A stretch of DNA of 64,000 bases from Bacteroidota bacterium (GTDB taxonomy: Bacteria; Bacteroidota; Ignavibacteria; UBA10030; UBA8401), in the NCBI GenBank assembly GCA_021796215.1, contig JAJYOK010000003.1:204600-268599 (forward strand). Direction: 5' to 3'. Under the pieces are notes generated by a model. It made no database searches and had not been told where the DNA came from. It saw only the letters and a program-made list of their open reading frames with translations. The position numbers and the translations under genes are program-made. Shown here in pieces: positions 7,909-16,237 of this stretch (within the stretch, counting starts at the first letter, position 1; each line of letters starts with the position of its first letter).

Positions 7909-8823
7909 ATGAAAAAAGTATTCGAGTGCGTTTTTATGGTAAGCCTTATGAGCGGAGCAGTTTTGCATTTTGCCAAAGCGCAGAACGCTGACGATCCGGA
8001 GCGACATTGGTTCAACTACGGCGCGCGCGCAAGTGCATTTGCCGGCGCATACACAACACAAACGCAAGATGTAAGCAGCATGTACTGGAATCCTGCGTCG
8101 CTTTCATTTCTTGAGAGAAATGCGGTTTTGTGGGATTATTTTCAGGAACCGCACGGAAGGATGAAATCCGAACTTCTCGCAGTGCCGCTACCGTTCGGTG
8201 AAGAAAATGCCGCCGGTTTGGGAATCAATGCGACACAAATATTGATGGACGATGGGTTCGGCATCGAACACACAAGCGCACTTTACGGCTTTGATTTCGC
8301 TTCTGCCGCCGCACTTACTTCAACGTTCAGCGTCGGTATCAAAGGCACAGTTCAATACGGCCAGTTACAAAAACAGCAGCTGTGGACAGCTTCTTCAGCA
8401 ATCGGAATTTTATACGCTCCCGGTCCCGATGTCAGCTACGGTTTGGTGTATTCAGGGTTCGGAGAGGCAATACAATATTCGCTCGATCACGAAGATCTCG
8501 TGCTCAGACATCAAGCAACCCCGCATAATTTGCAACTCGGCTTGGCAATGCAGTTCCCTTCATCGAAAGTCGAACGAGCGGTAACAATCGCACTGGCGAA
8601 TGACAAGACATTCGGCAAAACGGGCTTGCGTTACAACGGAGCTATTGAATGGTCTGCGACACATTTTCTCGACCTTCGCATCGGGTATGTCGTTGCCCCA
8701 GCTTATGCCGGTGCAAAATATGGCATCGGGATTCATACGGATGGGATACAATTAGACTACGCGATTTCACCGAGCGCATTAACAGATCAATTTCAAGAAG
8801 TGACGATGTCCGTTCTCATGTAG
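7909..8823 (+). CDS. PorV/UPF0164-like outer-membrane beta-barrel protein
   Basis: 304 residues with a signal peptide ending 'ALHFAKAQ'-like near residue 25. The mature start 'GARASAFAGAYTTQTQDVSS' followed by 'MYWNPASLSF' is the diagnostic N-terminal signature of the PorV/UPF0164 group (FadL-like barrels; 'A.A...D.....NPA.L'). Alternating hydrophobic strands follow to the end. PorV shuttles type IX cargo to the surface, but the family is large and other members are only general outer-membrane proteins. It lies 26 bases after the Wza-like gene and 38 bases before the transferase fusion, so it belongs to the export operon. A role with the exported polysaccharide or with the type IX cargo encoded two genes on is inferred. 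Confidence 0.72.
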   Translation: MKKVFECVFMVSLMSGAVLHFAKAQNADDPERHWFNYGARASAFAGAYTTQTQDVSSMYWNPASLSFLERNAVLWDYFQEPHGRMKSELLAVPLPFGEENAAGLGINATQILMDDGFGIEHTSALYGFDFASAAALTSTFSVGIKGTVQYGQLQKQQLWTASSAIGILYAPGPDVSYGLVYSGFGEAIQYSLDHEDLVLRHQATPHNLQLGLAMQFPSSKVERAVTIALANDKTFGKTGLRYNGAIEWSATHFLDLRIGYVVAPAYAGAKYGIGIHTDGIQLDYAISPSALTDQFQEVTMSVLM

Positions 8824-8861
8824 TTTCGAAAAGCAGCAGGCTATGGAAAGAAAGGTGCAGT

Positions 8862-10814
8862 ATGGAGTATCAAATTCTACTTGCGTTTGCAATGCCGGCA
8901 ATTCTTGTCGTGTTGCTGACGCCCTTTGCCATTCACTTCGCCGCAAGTGTCGGAGCGATTGACCTCCCCAATGAGCGTAAGATCCATCAACACCCGATTC
9001 CGCGGCTTGGGGGAATTTCTGTATGCATCGGCTTTTTGCTGTCGCTGCTGGTTCTGCTGCGCGTCAGTCCGATAAAAAATATTTCCTCTCCGATCATTTC
9101 ACTTCAGGGAATTTCTTTCATCGCTGCATTGCTGCTTGTTTTTTTCGTGGGCGTCGCGGATGATATTCACTCAATGAATCCGGGGAAAAAATTTGCCGCT
9201 CAAGCACTCGCTGCCGCCATTGTATTCGGCGGCGGTTTCCGCATTGCCACAGTCACGAATTTCTTTACGCATGCCCCGCTCAGCCTTGGCTTGCTGGAAT
9301 TTCCGGTAACGGTGCTGTGGATTGTCGGAATCACAAATGCTTTTAATCTTATTGACGGACTCGACGGATTGGCATCGGGTGTGGGCATCATGGCGGCGTT
9401 GAGCATGTCGGCAATTTCATATTTCTACGGAGATATTACCAGCGCTCTGGTTGCTCTGGCGCTCGCTGGAGCGATTTTCGGTTTTTTGCGCTATAATTTT
9501 CATCCGGCAAAAATTTTTCTCGGTGATTCGGGAAGTCTTCTTATCGGCTTCACGCTCGCTGTGCTTTCAGTGCACACATCAACGAAAGGTTCAACCGCAT
9601 TTGCAATTGTTATTCCGATTCTTGCGCTCGGGCTTCCGATCATGGATACGCTGTTGGCAATGCTGCGAAGGCTTCTTGTTTCGTTTCTTCCCGAGCAAAA
9701 AGACCACAAGAATTTTTTGTCGAAACTTCATTCTATGTTTATGCCGGACCGCCGGCATATTCATCATCAGCTTATTGCGCGTGGGCTGTCGCACAGAAAA
9801 GTGGTGCTGTTGTTATATCTCGTTTCCTTTATTTTCGGGGGCGGCGCATTTGCCGTAACGATTTCCAACAACAGCTGGGCATCATTGGTCCTTACCGCCG
9901 TCGCTCTGGCGATGCTCGCGGGAATACGGCAGTTGAATTATAAAGAGATGGCTATTTTGAGCAACGGAATGCTGCTGCCGGTGTACGAATGGCCGGTGAC
10001 ACATCAACGGGTGTTTCAGGGATTTCTTGATCTGGCATTCAGCGTGATCTCATTTGTGCTTACGTATCAATTAACAAAAACAGAAGGATCTCATATTGCA
10101 CGCATGATGGCAATAGTCCCTTTGGTGACCATTGTATGCGGCTCGCAGCTCGCAGTGTTTTCTCTCTGCGGACTATATAAAGGAACATTTCGCTATACAG
10201 GAATCGGCGATGTGCTGAAAATTCTCAAAGCGACAATCCTCTCTGTTGCGGCAACCGGTTTTGTTCTCGCAAGCATTTCTCAGGAACTGATTCATGTTAG
10301 CGGGGTAGTCTTGATCACAGATTTTTATTTGTTGACATCGCTGGTTGTCGGAAGCCGGCTTTCCTATCACGTATTAAACTTTCTTTTCCGAAGGAGAAAC
10401 GCGGAAGGGCGCGGTGTGCTGGTTTACGGCGCGCGGGAAAACGGAATTTTAATGCTTCAGCATATTTTACACAACGAAAATTTGCATCTGCATCCGTTAG
10501 GTTTTTTAGACGACGACCCGAGCTTAGAAGGGAAAAATGTAAGCGGGTTTCCTGTTTTCGGAGGACACTGGAAATTGAGAGCGATCCTTCGAAAGCACAA
10601 CGTTGATGAAATCCTGATTGCCAGCGACACCATGAAGCCGGAAATTCTCGACCGGGTTAAGCAGTTTGCGGAAGAATTTGGAATTTCAATTTACCGGCGG
10701 AAAATCTTCTTCGAAGAAATCCCCGTTACACATTCACAGCGATATTCGAAACACAGAAGCACCGTGCTGGATGACGAATTGCAGCCAAGCGTTGTTTCTT
10801 CACATACACGATAA
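8862..10814 (+). CDS. Fusion of WecA/MraY-like sugar-phosphate transferase with CapD/WbpM-type N-terminal half
   Basis: 650 residues from the ATG at 8862. Residues 1-365 are a multi-helix polyprenyl-phosphate N-acetylhexosamine-1-phosphate transferase: 'FVGVADDIHSMNPGKK' (DD at 100-101, magnesium), 'NAFNLIDGLDGLASG' (159-173), 'FLGDSGSLLIGF' (219-230) and 'PDRRHIHHQL' (HIHH 299-302). Residues 385-510 form four further helices and 511-640 a Rossmann-like domain ('GVLVYGARENGILMLQHIL', 'GFLDDDP', 'VDEILIAS'). That is the membrane plus CoA_binding_3 part found at the N-terminus of WbpM/CapD/WbaP proteins, but without their catalytic domain. The enzyme should load the first sugar onto undecaprenyl phosphate. 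The added half is unusual and might bind a nucleotide sugar. The longer frame from 8649 overlaps the previous gene and is rejected. Confidence 0.88.
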   Translation: MEYQILLAFAMPAILVVLLTPFAIHFAASVGAIDLPNERKIHQHPIPRLGGISVCIGFLLSLLVLLRVSPIKNISSPIISLQGISFIAALLLVFFVGVADDIHSMNPGKKFAAQALAAAIVFGGGFRIATVTNFFTHAPLSLGLLEFPVTVLWIVGITNAFNLIDGLDGLASGVGIMAALSMSAISYFYGDITSALVALALAGAIFGFLRYNFHPAKIFLGDSGSLLIGFTLAVLSVHTSTKGSTAFAIVIPILALGLPIMDTLLAMLRRLLVSFLPEQKDHKNFLSKLHSMFMPDRRHIHHQLIARGLSHRKVVLLLYLVSFIFGGGAFAVTISNNSWASLVLTAVALAMLAGIRQLNYKEMAILSNGMLLPVYEWPVTHQRVFQGFLDLAFSVISFVLTYQLTKTEGSHIARMMAIVPLVTIVCGSQLAVFSLCGLYKGTFRYTGIGDVLKILKATILSVAATGFVLASISQELIHVSGVVLITDFYLLTSLVVGSRLSYHVLNFLFRRRNAEGRGVLVYGARENGILMLQHILHNENLHLHPLGFLDDDPSLEGKNVSGFPVFGGHWKLRAILRKHNVDEILIASDTMKPEILDRVKQFAEEFGISIYRRKIFFEEIPVTHSQRYSKHRSTVLDDELQPSVVSSHTR

Positions 10815-10825
10815 AAAAAGATACG

Positions 10826-13800
10826 ATGGCATCTCAATGTAAATATATTACCCATAGCCTGTTGCGCATCGTCTTTATGACTCTGATGATGTGTGTCTTC
10901 AGCGTGCGTATGTTGGCACAGTCGGCGACCGGACCAATACTCATCTCGCCGTCCAACGGGGCTGCAAATCAGCCATTGACGCTCACCTTGCAATGGTATT
11001 CCATAGTGAATGCAACTTCGTATGAAGTGCAGGCTGCAACCGATTCCAATTTCAATTCTATTGTGATAGATAAAACGACGACCGACACCATACTCAGCGT
11101 GGGGCCGCTTTTGAGATCAACGCAATATTATTGGCGGGTGCGCGGTACATACTTGTTGATTACGTCTGCTTGGTCGAATGTGTGGATCTTCACGACAATC
11201 CCGCAGATTCCATCTACTCCTGTTCTGTTGCAGCCGCAAAACAATGCAGTGAACCAGCCATCAAGCATAACATTCTCGTGGAGCGCTCCATCAAATGCCG
11301 GCACGTACAGACTGCAAGTGTCAACCGATTCGACTTTTGCTTCAACGTTTCTCGATCAAAGCTCTCTTTCATCAACATCGTACACTGCGGGAGGATTTTC
11401 TTCCGGTTCGACATATTTTTGGCGCGTGAATTCTTCGAACCCTGGCGGCACAAGTGCATGGTCAACCGTGTGGCGTTTCAGTGCTGCGCAGGCAGTTCCG
11501 TCTGCGCCGGTTCTTCTGTCACCAGCAAACGGTGCAGCGAATCAGTCAACGTCGCTTCTGTTCAGTTGGAATGCGGCGACAGGAGCAAATCATTACTGGC
11601 TCCAGATAGCAACGGACACATCATTCTCAACTATTATTATCGGTGACACAACAATAACTACGACGTCAAAACAAGTTAACTTTCTCACAAGCGGAACACA
11701 CTATTACTGGCGTGTCAAAGCGATGAATTCATCCGGAGGAAGCGCGTGGCCACCGGCATGGAGTTTCACAACTGCAAGCGCGCAAACACCGCCAGCTGTA
11801 CCGTCGCTTCTCTCGCCTGCTGACAGCGCGACTAATCAACCGACAATGCCTACACTCAGCTGGAATGCCGTAGCAAATGTAGATCATTATTGGATTCAGG
11901 TAGCAAGCGATTCAAGATTTGCAAACATGGTGTACACCAATTACACGCTCATCGGAACATCGGTGCAACTTCCAGGACTTGCAAATGCTGCAACATATTA
12001 CTGGCAAGTCAAAGCAGTGAATGCCGCGGGACAAAGCAATTGGTCAAGTGCATGGAGTTTTACAACAAGTGCGGCACCTCTTCCCGCAACACCGGTTCTT
12101 CTCTCACCGTTAAACGAAGCTGTCAATCAGCCGTTGAGCCTGAAGCTCGTGTGGAAGGCGTCATCGTATGCAACATCTTATCATGTGCAGCTTTCCACTG
12201 TTTCAGATTTCTCTTCAAAAGTTATTGACGATTCGCTTGTCACAGATACGACGCGGTCAATCGGCCCATTGACAAACGGTAAGGATTATTACTGGCGGGT
12301 GAGTTCCGCAGATTCAAACGGCGTAAGTGCATGGTCATCATCGTGGAAATTTACTACGTTGAGCGCACCGCCTTCTTCTCCAGTGTTAGCAAGCCCGGCA
12401 AACGGTTCGGTCATTGATACAACTTTTGTTACCTTCGCATGGAATTCTTCGCCGGGAGCAACAACTTATTGGCTTCAGAACGCGACGGATTCATTATTCC
12501 ACAGCGTAACGTACAACGATTCCACAATTACTGCTCTCTCGCAGCAAGTTACCGGATTGTTACGGGACACAAATTACTTTTGGAGAATCAGCGCGAAGAA
12601 TTCCGGCGGCAGAAGCGCGTGGTCAACGGTATGGAAATTTACAGTCGCTGCGACGCCAACGGCGCCGACACCTGCCAGTCCACCGAACGGTGCTGTCATT
12701 GATTCAACCACGGTGACGTTAGTATGGCAGGCATCGAACGGAGCAACTTCGTATTGGCTTCAGGTTTCTACGGATTCTACATTTCGGCAGACGGCTGTAT
12801 ACAACGACTCCGCCTTGACAACAACATCACAGAAAATTTCAGGCTTGCAGCCTGACACGAAATATTTTTGGAGAGTAAATGCATCGAATTCAGGACAACG
12901 AAGTCCCTGGACACAACCGAATAGTTTTGCTACAACTTCGTCAAACCCCGCCGCAGGGCCAGGTCTGGTCTCGCCGCCAAACGGAGCGACGGATCAGTCA
13001 ATAAATCCAACACTGATGTGGGCTAGCACATCAGGCGCAACAGGATACGAACTTCAGGTAGCAATAGATCAAAACTTCTCAACGGTGGTGTACGACAACA
13101 GCGGCATCACAGGCACGTACCAGGCAATTGGCCCTCTTGCAAACAGTACAACGTACTATTGGCATGTCCGGTCATTTGCGCTGCTTTTTGCAAGCAGCTG
13201 GTCATCAACATGGACATTCAAAACTGTTGCTGCAACGCAAACAGTTCCACCTGTTCCTGCATTACTGTCACCGGCAAACGGCGCGACAAATCAAAATCTC
13301 AATTCGACATTGAGCTGGGCATCTTCTTCCGCGACTGCATATCAATTGCAAGTTTCAGTTGATTCTGCTTTCGGTTCCATAGTGTATAACGACACCACGA
13401 TATCCGCAACATCGCACTCCGTCGGGCCGCTCTCATCCAAAAGTACTTATTACTGGCATGTGCGGGCAAAAAACAGCGCGGGATGGAGCGCTTATTCTTC
13501 CATCTGGAAATTTTCAACCGGCGACACAACAAGCAGTATGCCGGTTGCCGTAACAATGGCGGCGTCAGGTATAAACACAACTTCCGCAACTTTGAATGCG
13601 TCAGTCAACGCAAATGGCTCCTCAACAACAGTGAATTTCCAATACGATACAACAACATCATATAGAAATTCAATTGCAGGAGTTCCTTCGGTCATCGGAG
13701 GGGATACGGCAACTGTTATAGTAAAAACGCTCTCCGGGCTTTCACCGAACACAACGTACCATTATCGAATCAAAGCAGAAAATCAAGCCGGCATTGCGTA

Positions 13801-15487
13801 CGGGGCAGATCAAACATTTATAACAAGCGACACGACTCACGGCGTGCCGACTGCGATTACACTGCCCGCATCAAACATTACAACTACGTCGGCGGTAATG
13901 AGATCTACTGTCAATCCTCACGGGTATGAAACAACCGTGAACTTTCAATATGGAACAAGCACATCGTACGGAAATTCAATCGGAGGAATTCCTCTTCACA
14001 TCAACGGCGACACGGCAACGATCGTCACCAATACAATCAACGGACTGGCACCCTATACAACGTACCATTATCGGGTGAGTGCAACAAATCAAGACGGATC
14101 GATGGAAGGAGGCGACCAAACATTCACGACATCACTGCCGCCGTACCCATCGAGCCTTTCTCTCGATACGACAATCTCGTTCCCGACACACCAAAATCCT
14201 TCCGATTACAAAGCTACGGATTATCTTATCGTCGGGCTCCCCGGAAACTGTGGCGCTCACATTGACTCGCTCCTTACGGGCACACAGAAAAGAGACTGGG
14301 CGGTGTATTGGGATAACGGAGCCGGCGCAAACAATCTTGTCCCGTTTGACGGCGGAACGAATTTTACTTTAGCAACAGGCAGAGCGTTTTGGATGATTCG
14401 AAAAGGGCCGTGGATGGTAAAAGTTGTTGTCCCCTCGGCTCCGCTCGATTCGTCGCAAAGAGTAATTATCCCCCTTCACCCAGGTTGGAATTTAATTGCA
14501 GACCCGTTTCTTTCAGGCGTTGCATGGTCATCGCTGCAAAATGTGAATGGTACCACTGAGCCGATCTATGCATTCAGCAAAAGCTTCAACACAGCAGCAA
14601 TGCTTGAACCGTATATCGGCTATTACTATTTCAATGCGGGTAATCTTCCTTCACTGAAAATACCATACGCCGTGCTCTTCCCATCGCCTTCACAGACGTC
14701 GTCAATTGCAGCGGCAAAATCTTCCGGCAGCGCCATTCAGAGCGGATGGAAAATCCAAATTAAGTATTCCTCAGCAGACGGCATCACCGATCAATCAACA
14801 TGGCTGGGAGTTTCAGAGAATGTTCGCGGCGAGGATAACGAAATGGATGTTCACAAACCTGCGGGAGTGCAGGATATTCCTTCCGTGTATTTCAGCCGGC
14901 CGGAATGGGACTCCGTTTACAGCACATTTGCAACGGATATTCGTCCGCTGTTTACCTCGCAGACGGTATGGAATTTTGACGTCTGGTCGCCGGCGCGGAC
15001 GGAATCAAAATTAACTTTCGATGGCATCAACGCGGTGCCCGGGCAGTTCGAAGTGTATTTGCTTGATACAAAATCTGGACGCGCAGTGAATTTGCGAAAA
15101 AATCCATCGTATGGCTTTATACCTCCAGAGCAAACATCGCAATTCCTTCTCGCGGTTGGTGTAAAAGATTCGATGGAGCAAATGTTGAAAGCCGTCCGCA
15201 CCCCGCAGTCATTTGCGCTCGGAAATAATTATCCTAATCCGTTCAATCCGTCAACGTCAATTCCGGTGGAAATTTCTGCCCGGGCCAATATTGAATTAAA
15301 AATATTCAACGTGCTGGGACAGGAAGTCAAGAGAGTGTATGCGGGAACGCTTGATGCAGGAAAATATTGGTTCACCTGGAACGGACAGGATTCTGACAAC
15401 AGATCTGTTGCAAGCGGCTACTATTTCTATCGTCTGGTAACGAGCACAGGGTATCATGAAGTAAGAAAGATGGTGTTATTACGATGA
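10826..15487 (+). CDS. Giant secreted repeat protein with type IX sorting tail (1553 aa)
   Basis: A signal peptide (residues 1-32, ending 'VRMLAQS') is followed by nine Fn3-like repeats of about 95 residues (roughly 35-905). Each opens with 'P.L.SP.NGA..Q....L.W' and ends with 'Y.W.V.A.N..G.SAWS..W.F.T'. Two shorter repeats follow (about 905-1115) with 'TTSAT...VN..G..TTVNFQY' and 'TTYHYR..A.N..G'. Beyond about 1120 is a non-repetitive region with 'HPGWNLIADPF'. The end carries 'NNYPNPFNPST' and 'YYFYRL...KMVLLR', the type A sorting tail of Por secretion. Predicted to be exported through the type IX system as a surface adhesin or a scaffold for the polysaccharide made by the same operon; the function is inferred. 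It starts 12 bases after the transferase fusion. Confidence 0.85.
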   Translation: MASQCKYITHSLLRIVFMTLMMCVFSVRMLAQSATGPILISPSNGAANQPLTLTLQWYSIVNATSYEVQAATDSNFNSIVIDKTTTDTILSVGPLLRSTQYYWRVRGTYLLITSAWSNVWIFTTIPQIPSTPVLLQPQNNAVNQPSSITFSWSAPSNAGTYRLQVSTDSTFASTFLDQSSLSSTSYTAGGFSSGSTYFWRVNSSNPGGTSAWSTVWRFSAAQAVPSAPVLLSPANGAANQSTSLLFSWNAATGANHYWLQIATDTSFSTIIIGDTTITTTSKQVNFLTSGTHYYWRVKAMNSSGGSAWPPAWSFTTASAQTPPAVPSLLSPADSATNQPTMPTLSWNAVANVDHYWIQVASDSRFANMVYTNYTLIGTSVQLPGLANAATYYWQVKAVNAAGQSNWSSAWSFTTSAAPLPATPVLLSPLNEAVNQPLSLKLVWKASSYATSYHVQLSTVSDFSSKVIDDSLVTDTTRSIGPLTNGKDYYWRVSSADSNGVSAWSSSWKFTTLSAPPSSPVLASPANGSVIDTTFVTFAWNSSPGATTYWLQNATDSLFHSVTYNDSTITALSQQVTGLLRDTNYFWRISAKNSGGRSAWSTVWKFTVAATPTAPTPASPPNGAVIDSTTVTLVWQASNGATSYWLQVSTDSTFRQTAVYNDSALTTTSQKISGLQPDTKYFWRVNASNSGQRSPWTQPNSFATTSSNPAAGPGLVSPPNGATDQSINPTLMWASTSGATGYELQVAIDQNFSTVVYDNSGITGTYQAIGPLANSTTYYWHVRSFALLFASSWSSTWTFKTVAATQTVPPVPALLSPANGATNQNLNSTLSWASSSATAYQLQVSVDSAFGSIVYNDTTISATSHSVGPLSSKSTYYWHVRAKNSAGWSAYSSIWKFSTGDTTSSMPVAVTMAASGINTTSATLNASVNANGSSTTVNFQYDTTTSYRNSIAGVPSVIGGDTATVIVKTLSGLSPNTTYHYRIKAENQAGIAYGADQTFITSDTTHGVPTAITLPASNITTTSAVMRSTVNPHGYETTVNFQYGTSTSYGNSIGGIPLHINGDTATIVTNTINGLAPYTTYHYRVSATNQDGSMEGGDQTFTTSLPPYPSSLSLDTTISFPTHQNPSDYKATDYLIVGLPGNCGAHIDSLLTGTQKRDWAVYWDNGAGANNLVPFDGGTNFTLATGRAFWMIRKGPWMVKVVVPSAPLDSSQRVIIPLHPGWNLIADPFLSGVAWSSLQNVNGTTEPIYAFSKSFNTAAMLEPYIGYYYFNAGNLPSLKIPYAVLFPSPSQTSSIAAAKSSGSAIQSGWKIQIKYSSADGITDQSTWLGVSENVRGEDNEMDVHKPAGVQDIPSVYFSRPEWDSVYSTFATDIRPLFTSQTVWNFDVWSPARTESKLTFDGINAVPGQFEVYLLDTKSGRAVNLRKNPSYGFIPPEQTSQFLLAVGVKDSMEQMLKAVRTPQSFALGNNYPNPFNPSTSIPVEISARANIELKIFNVLGQEVKRVYAGTLDAGKYWFTWNGQDSDNRSVASGYYFYRLVTSTGYHEVRKMVLLR

Positions 15488-15501
15488 GAGGAAAGAAAAA
15501 A

Positions 15502-16206
15502 ATGTTGAAAGACAGTGTGTCATATTACTATTACGGCACACTGGCACAGGCGCTCGAGCCTTCTCTTAAAGCCTGCGAGAGAAGGCTCTTGCCTTGTTTT
15601 TTTAATAGCCGGTTGGGGAAGATTATAAATAAAAAAATAATACACAGTGCAGTCAAATCGTCAATTGTGTGGCTGCTCATTACATCGTGCTTTGCGCAGG
15701 TATGTTTCGCAGAGCCGGTGAAAGTTGAAAATGTGCGTTTCCAGCTTAACGGAAACAGCGTCGTCATTTTGTACGACTTCGTTCCGAATGGAGCACAGAC
15801 ACAAGGAGGTGTAACAAAAACAAGCAATAGCAGTAAAACAACATCTGCCGGGCAATACAAAGTGAGCGTATTCCTTCGAAAAGAAAGCGACCCTCATTTT
15901 TCGTATGCGCCGACACAATTAAACGGTGATGTCGGGGTGGGAAATTTCGTGGGAAAGGATAGAAAAATTGTGTGGAACATTAGCGACGAATTTCCGGCGG
16001 GGCTGCCGGGAAAAGATTATTATTTCGAAGTGAGGGCGGAACCGGCCATCACAGTCACAAAGGATAAATCATCGTCGCTGCTCTTGTGGGTCGGTGCAGG
16101 CATTGCACTTCTCGGTGGAGGCGCCGCCACGTATCTCATCCTTTCCGGGAATCAGTCGCAGCAATCCGGCGGCAATTTCCCTCTTCCGCCCGGACGACCG
16201 AAATAA
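15502..16206 (+). CDS. Secreted protein with C-terminal membrane anchor, unknown function
   Basis: 234 residues from the ATG at 15502, which has an AGAGGAAAG ribosome-binding site; an ATG at 15484 overlaps the previous stop and a TTG at 15613 is a third option. A signal-like segment 'SSIVWLLITSCFAQVCFA' lies unusually far in, around residues 50-70. The mature part 'VKVENVRFQLNGNSVVILYD' ... 'GDVGVGNFVGKDRKIVWNIS' ... 'YYFEVRAE' resembles a beta domain common in Bacteroidota secreted proteins. Near the end 'SLLLWVGAGIALLGGGAATY' is one membrane helix, then a short Pro/Gly tail. A perfect 11-bp hairpin (15556-15588) lies between the first two starts and the TTG. If it is a terminator, the TTG start would be right; if it is an inserted palindrome, the long form stands. 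Confidence 0.6.
   Translation: MLKDSVSYYYYGTLAQALEPSLKACERRLLPCFFNSRLGKIINKKIIHSAVKSSIVWLLITSCFAQVCFAEPVKVENVRFQLNGNSVVILYDFVPNGAQTQGGVTKTSNSSKTTSAGQYKVSVFLRKESDPHFSYAPTQLNGDVGVGNFVGKDRKIVWNISDEFPAGLPGKDYYFEVRAEPAITVTKDKSSSLLLWVGAGIALLGGGAATYLILSGNQSQQSGGNFPLPPGRPK
15556..15603 (+). terminator. Perfect 11-bp hairpin followed by a run of seven T
   Basis: GAGCCTTCTCT (15556-15566) pairs perfectly with AGAGAAGGCTC (15578-15588) around an 11-base loop; TTTTTTT occupies 15597-15603 after an 8-base gap. It lies 68 bases after the stop of the giant secreted protein. The gap before the T-run is longer than in classical intrinsic terminators, and the structure is exactly 33 bases long and in frame with the next gene, so an inserted palindrome is the alternative reading. 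Confidence 0.5.
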
Positions 16207-16237
16207 AGAAATATTTTTTTTGAAATACAATGACATT

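Noticed and set aside
10826..13540. Fn3-like repeats as DNA tandem repeats
   Set aside because: The repeats are clear in protein but diverged in DNA, so they are old domain duplications rather than a recent tandem array.
16094..16237. N-terminal extension of the malate synthase homologue
   Set aside because: It lies in the end of the preceding gene in another frame and does not match the family; the family start begins near the ATG at 16238.
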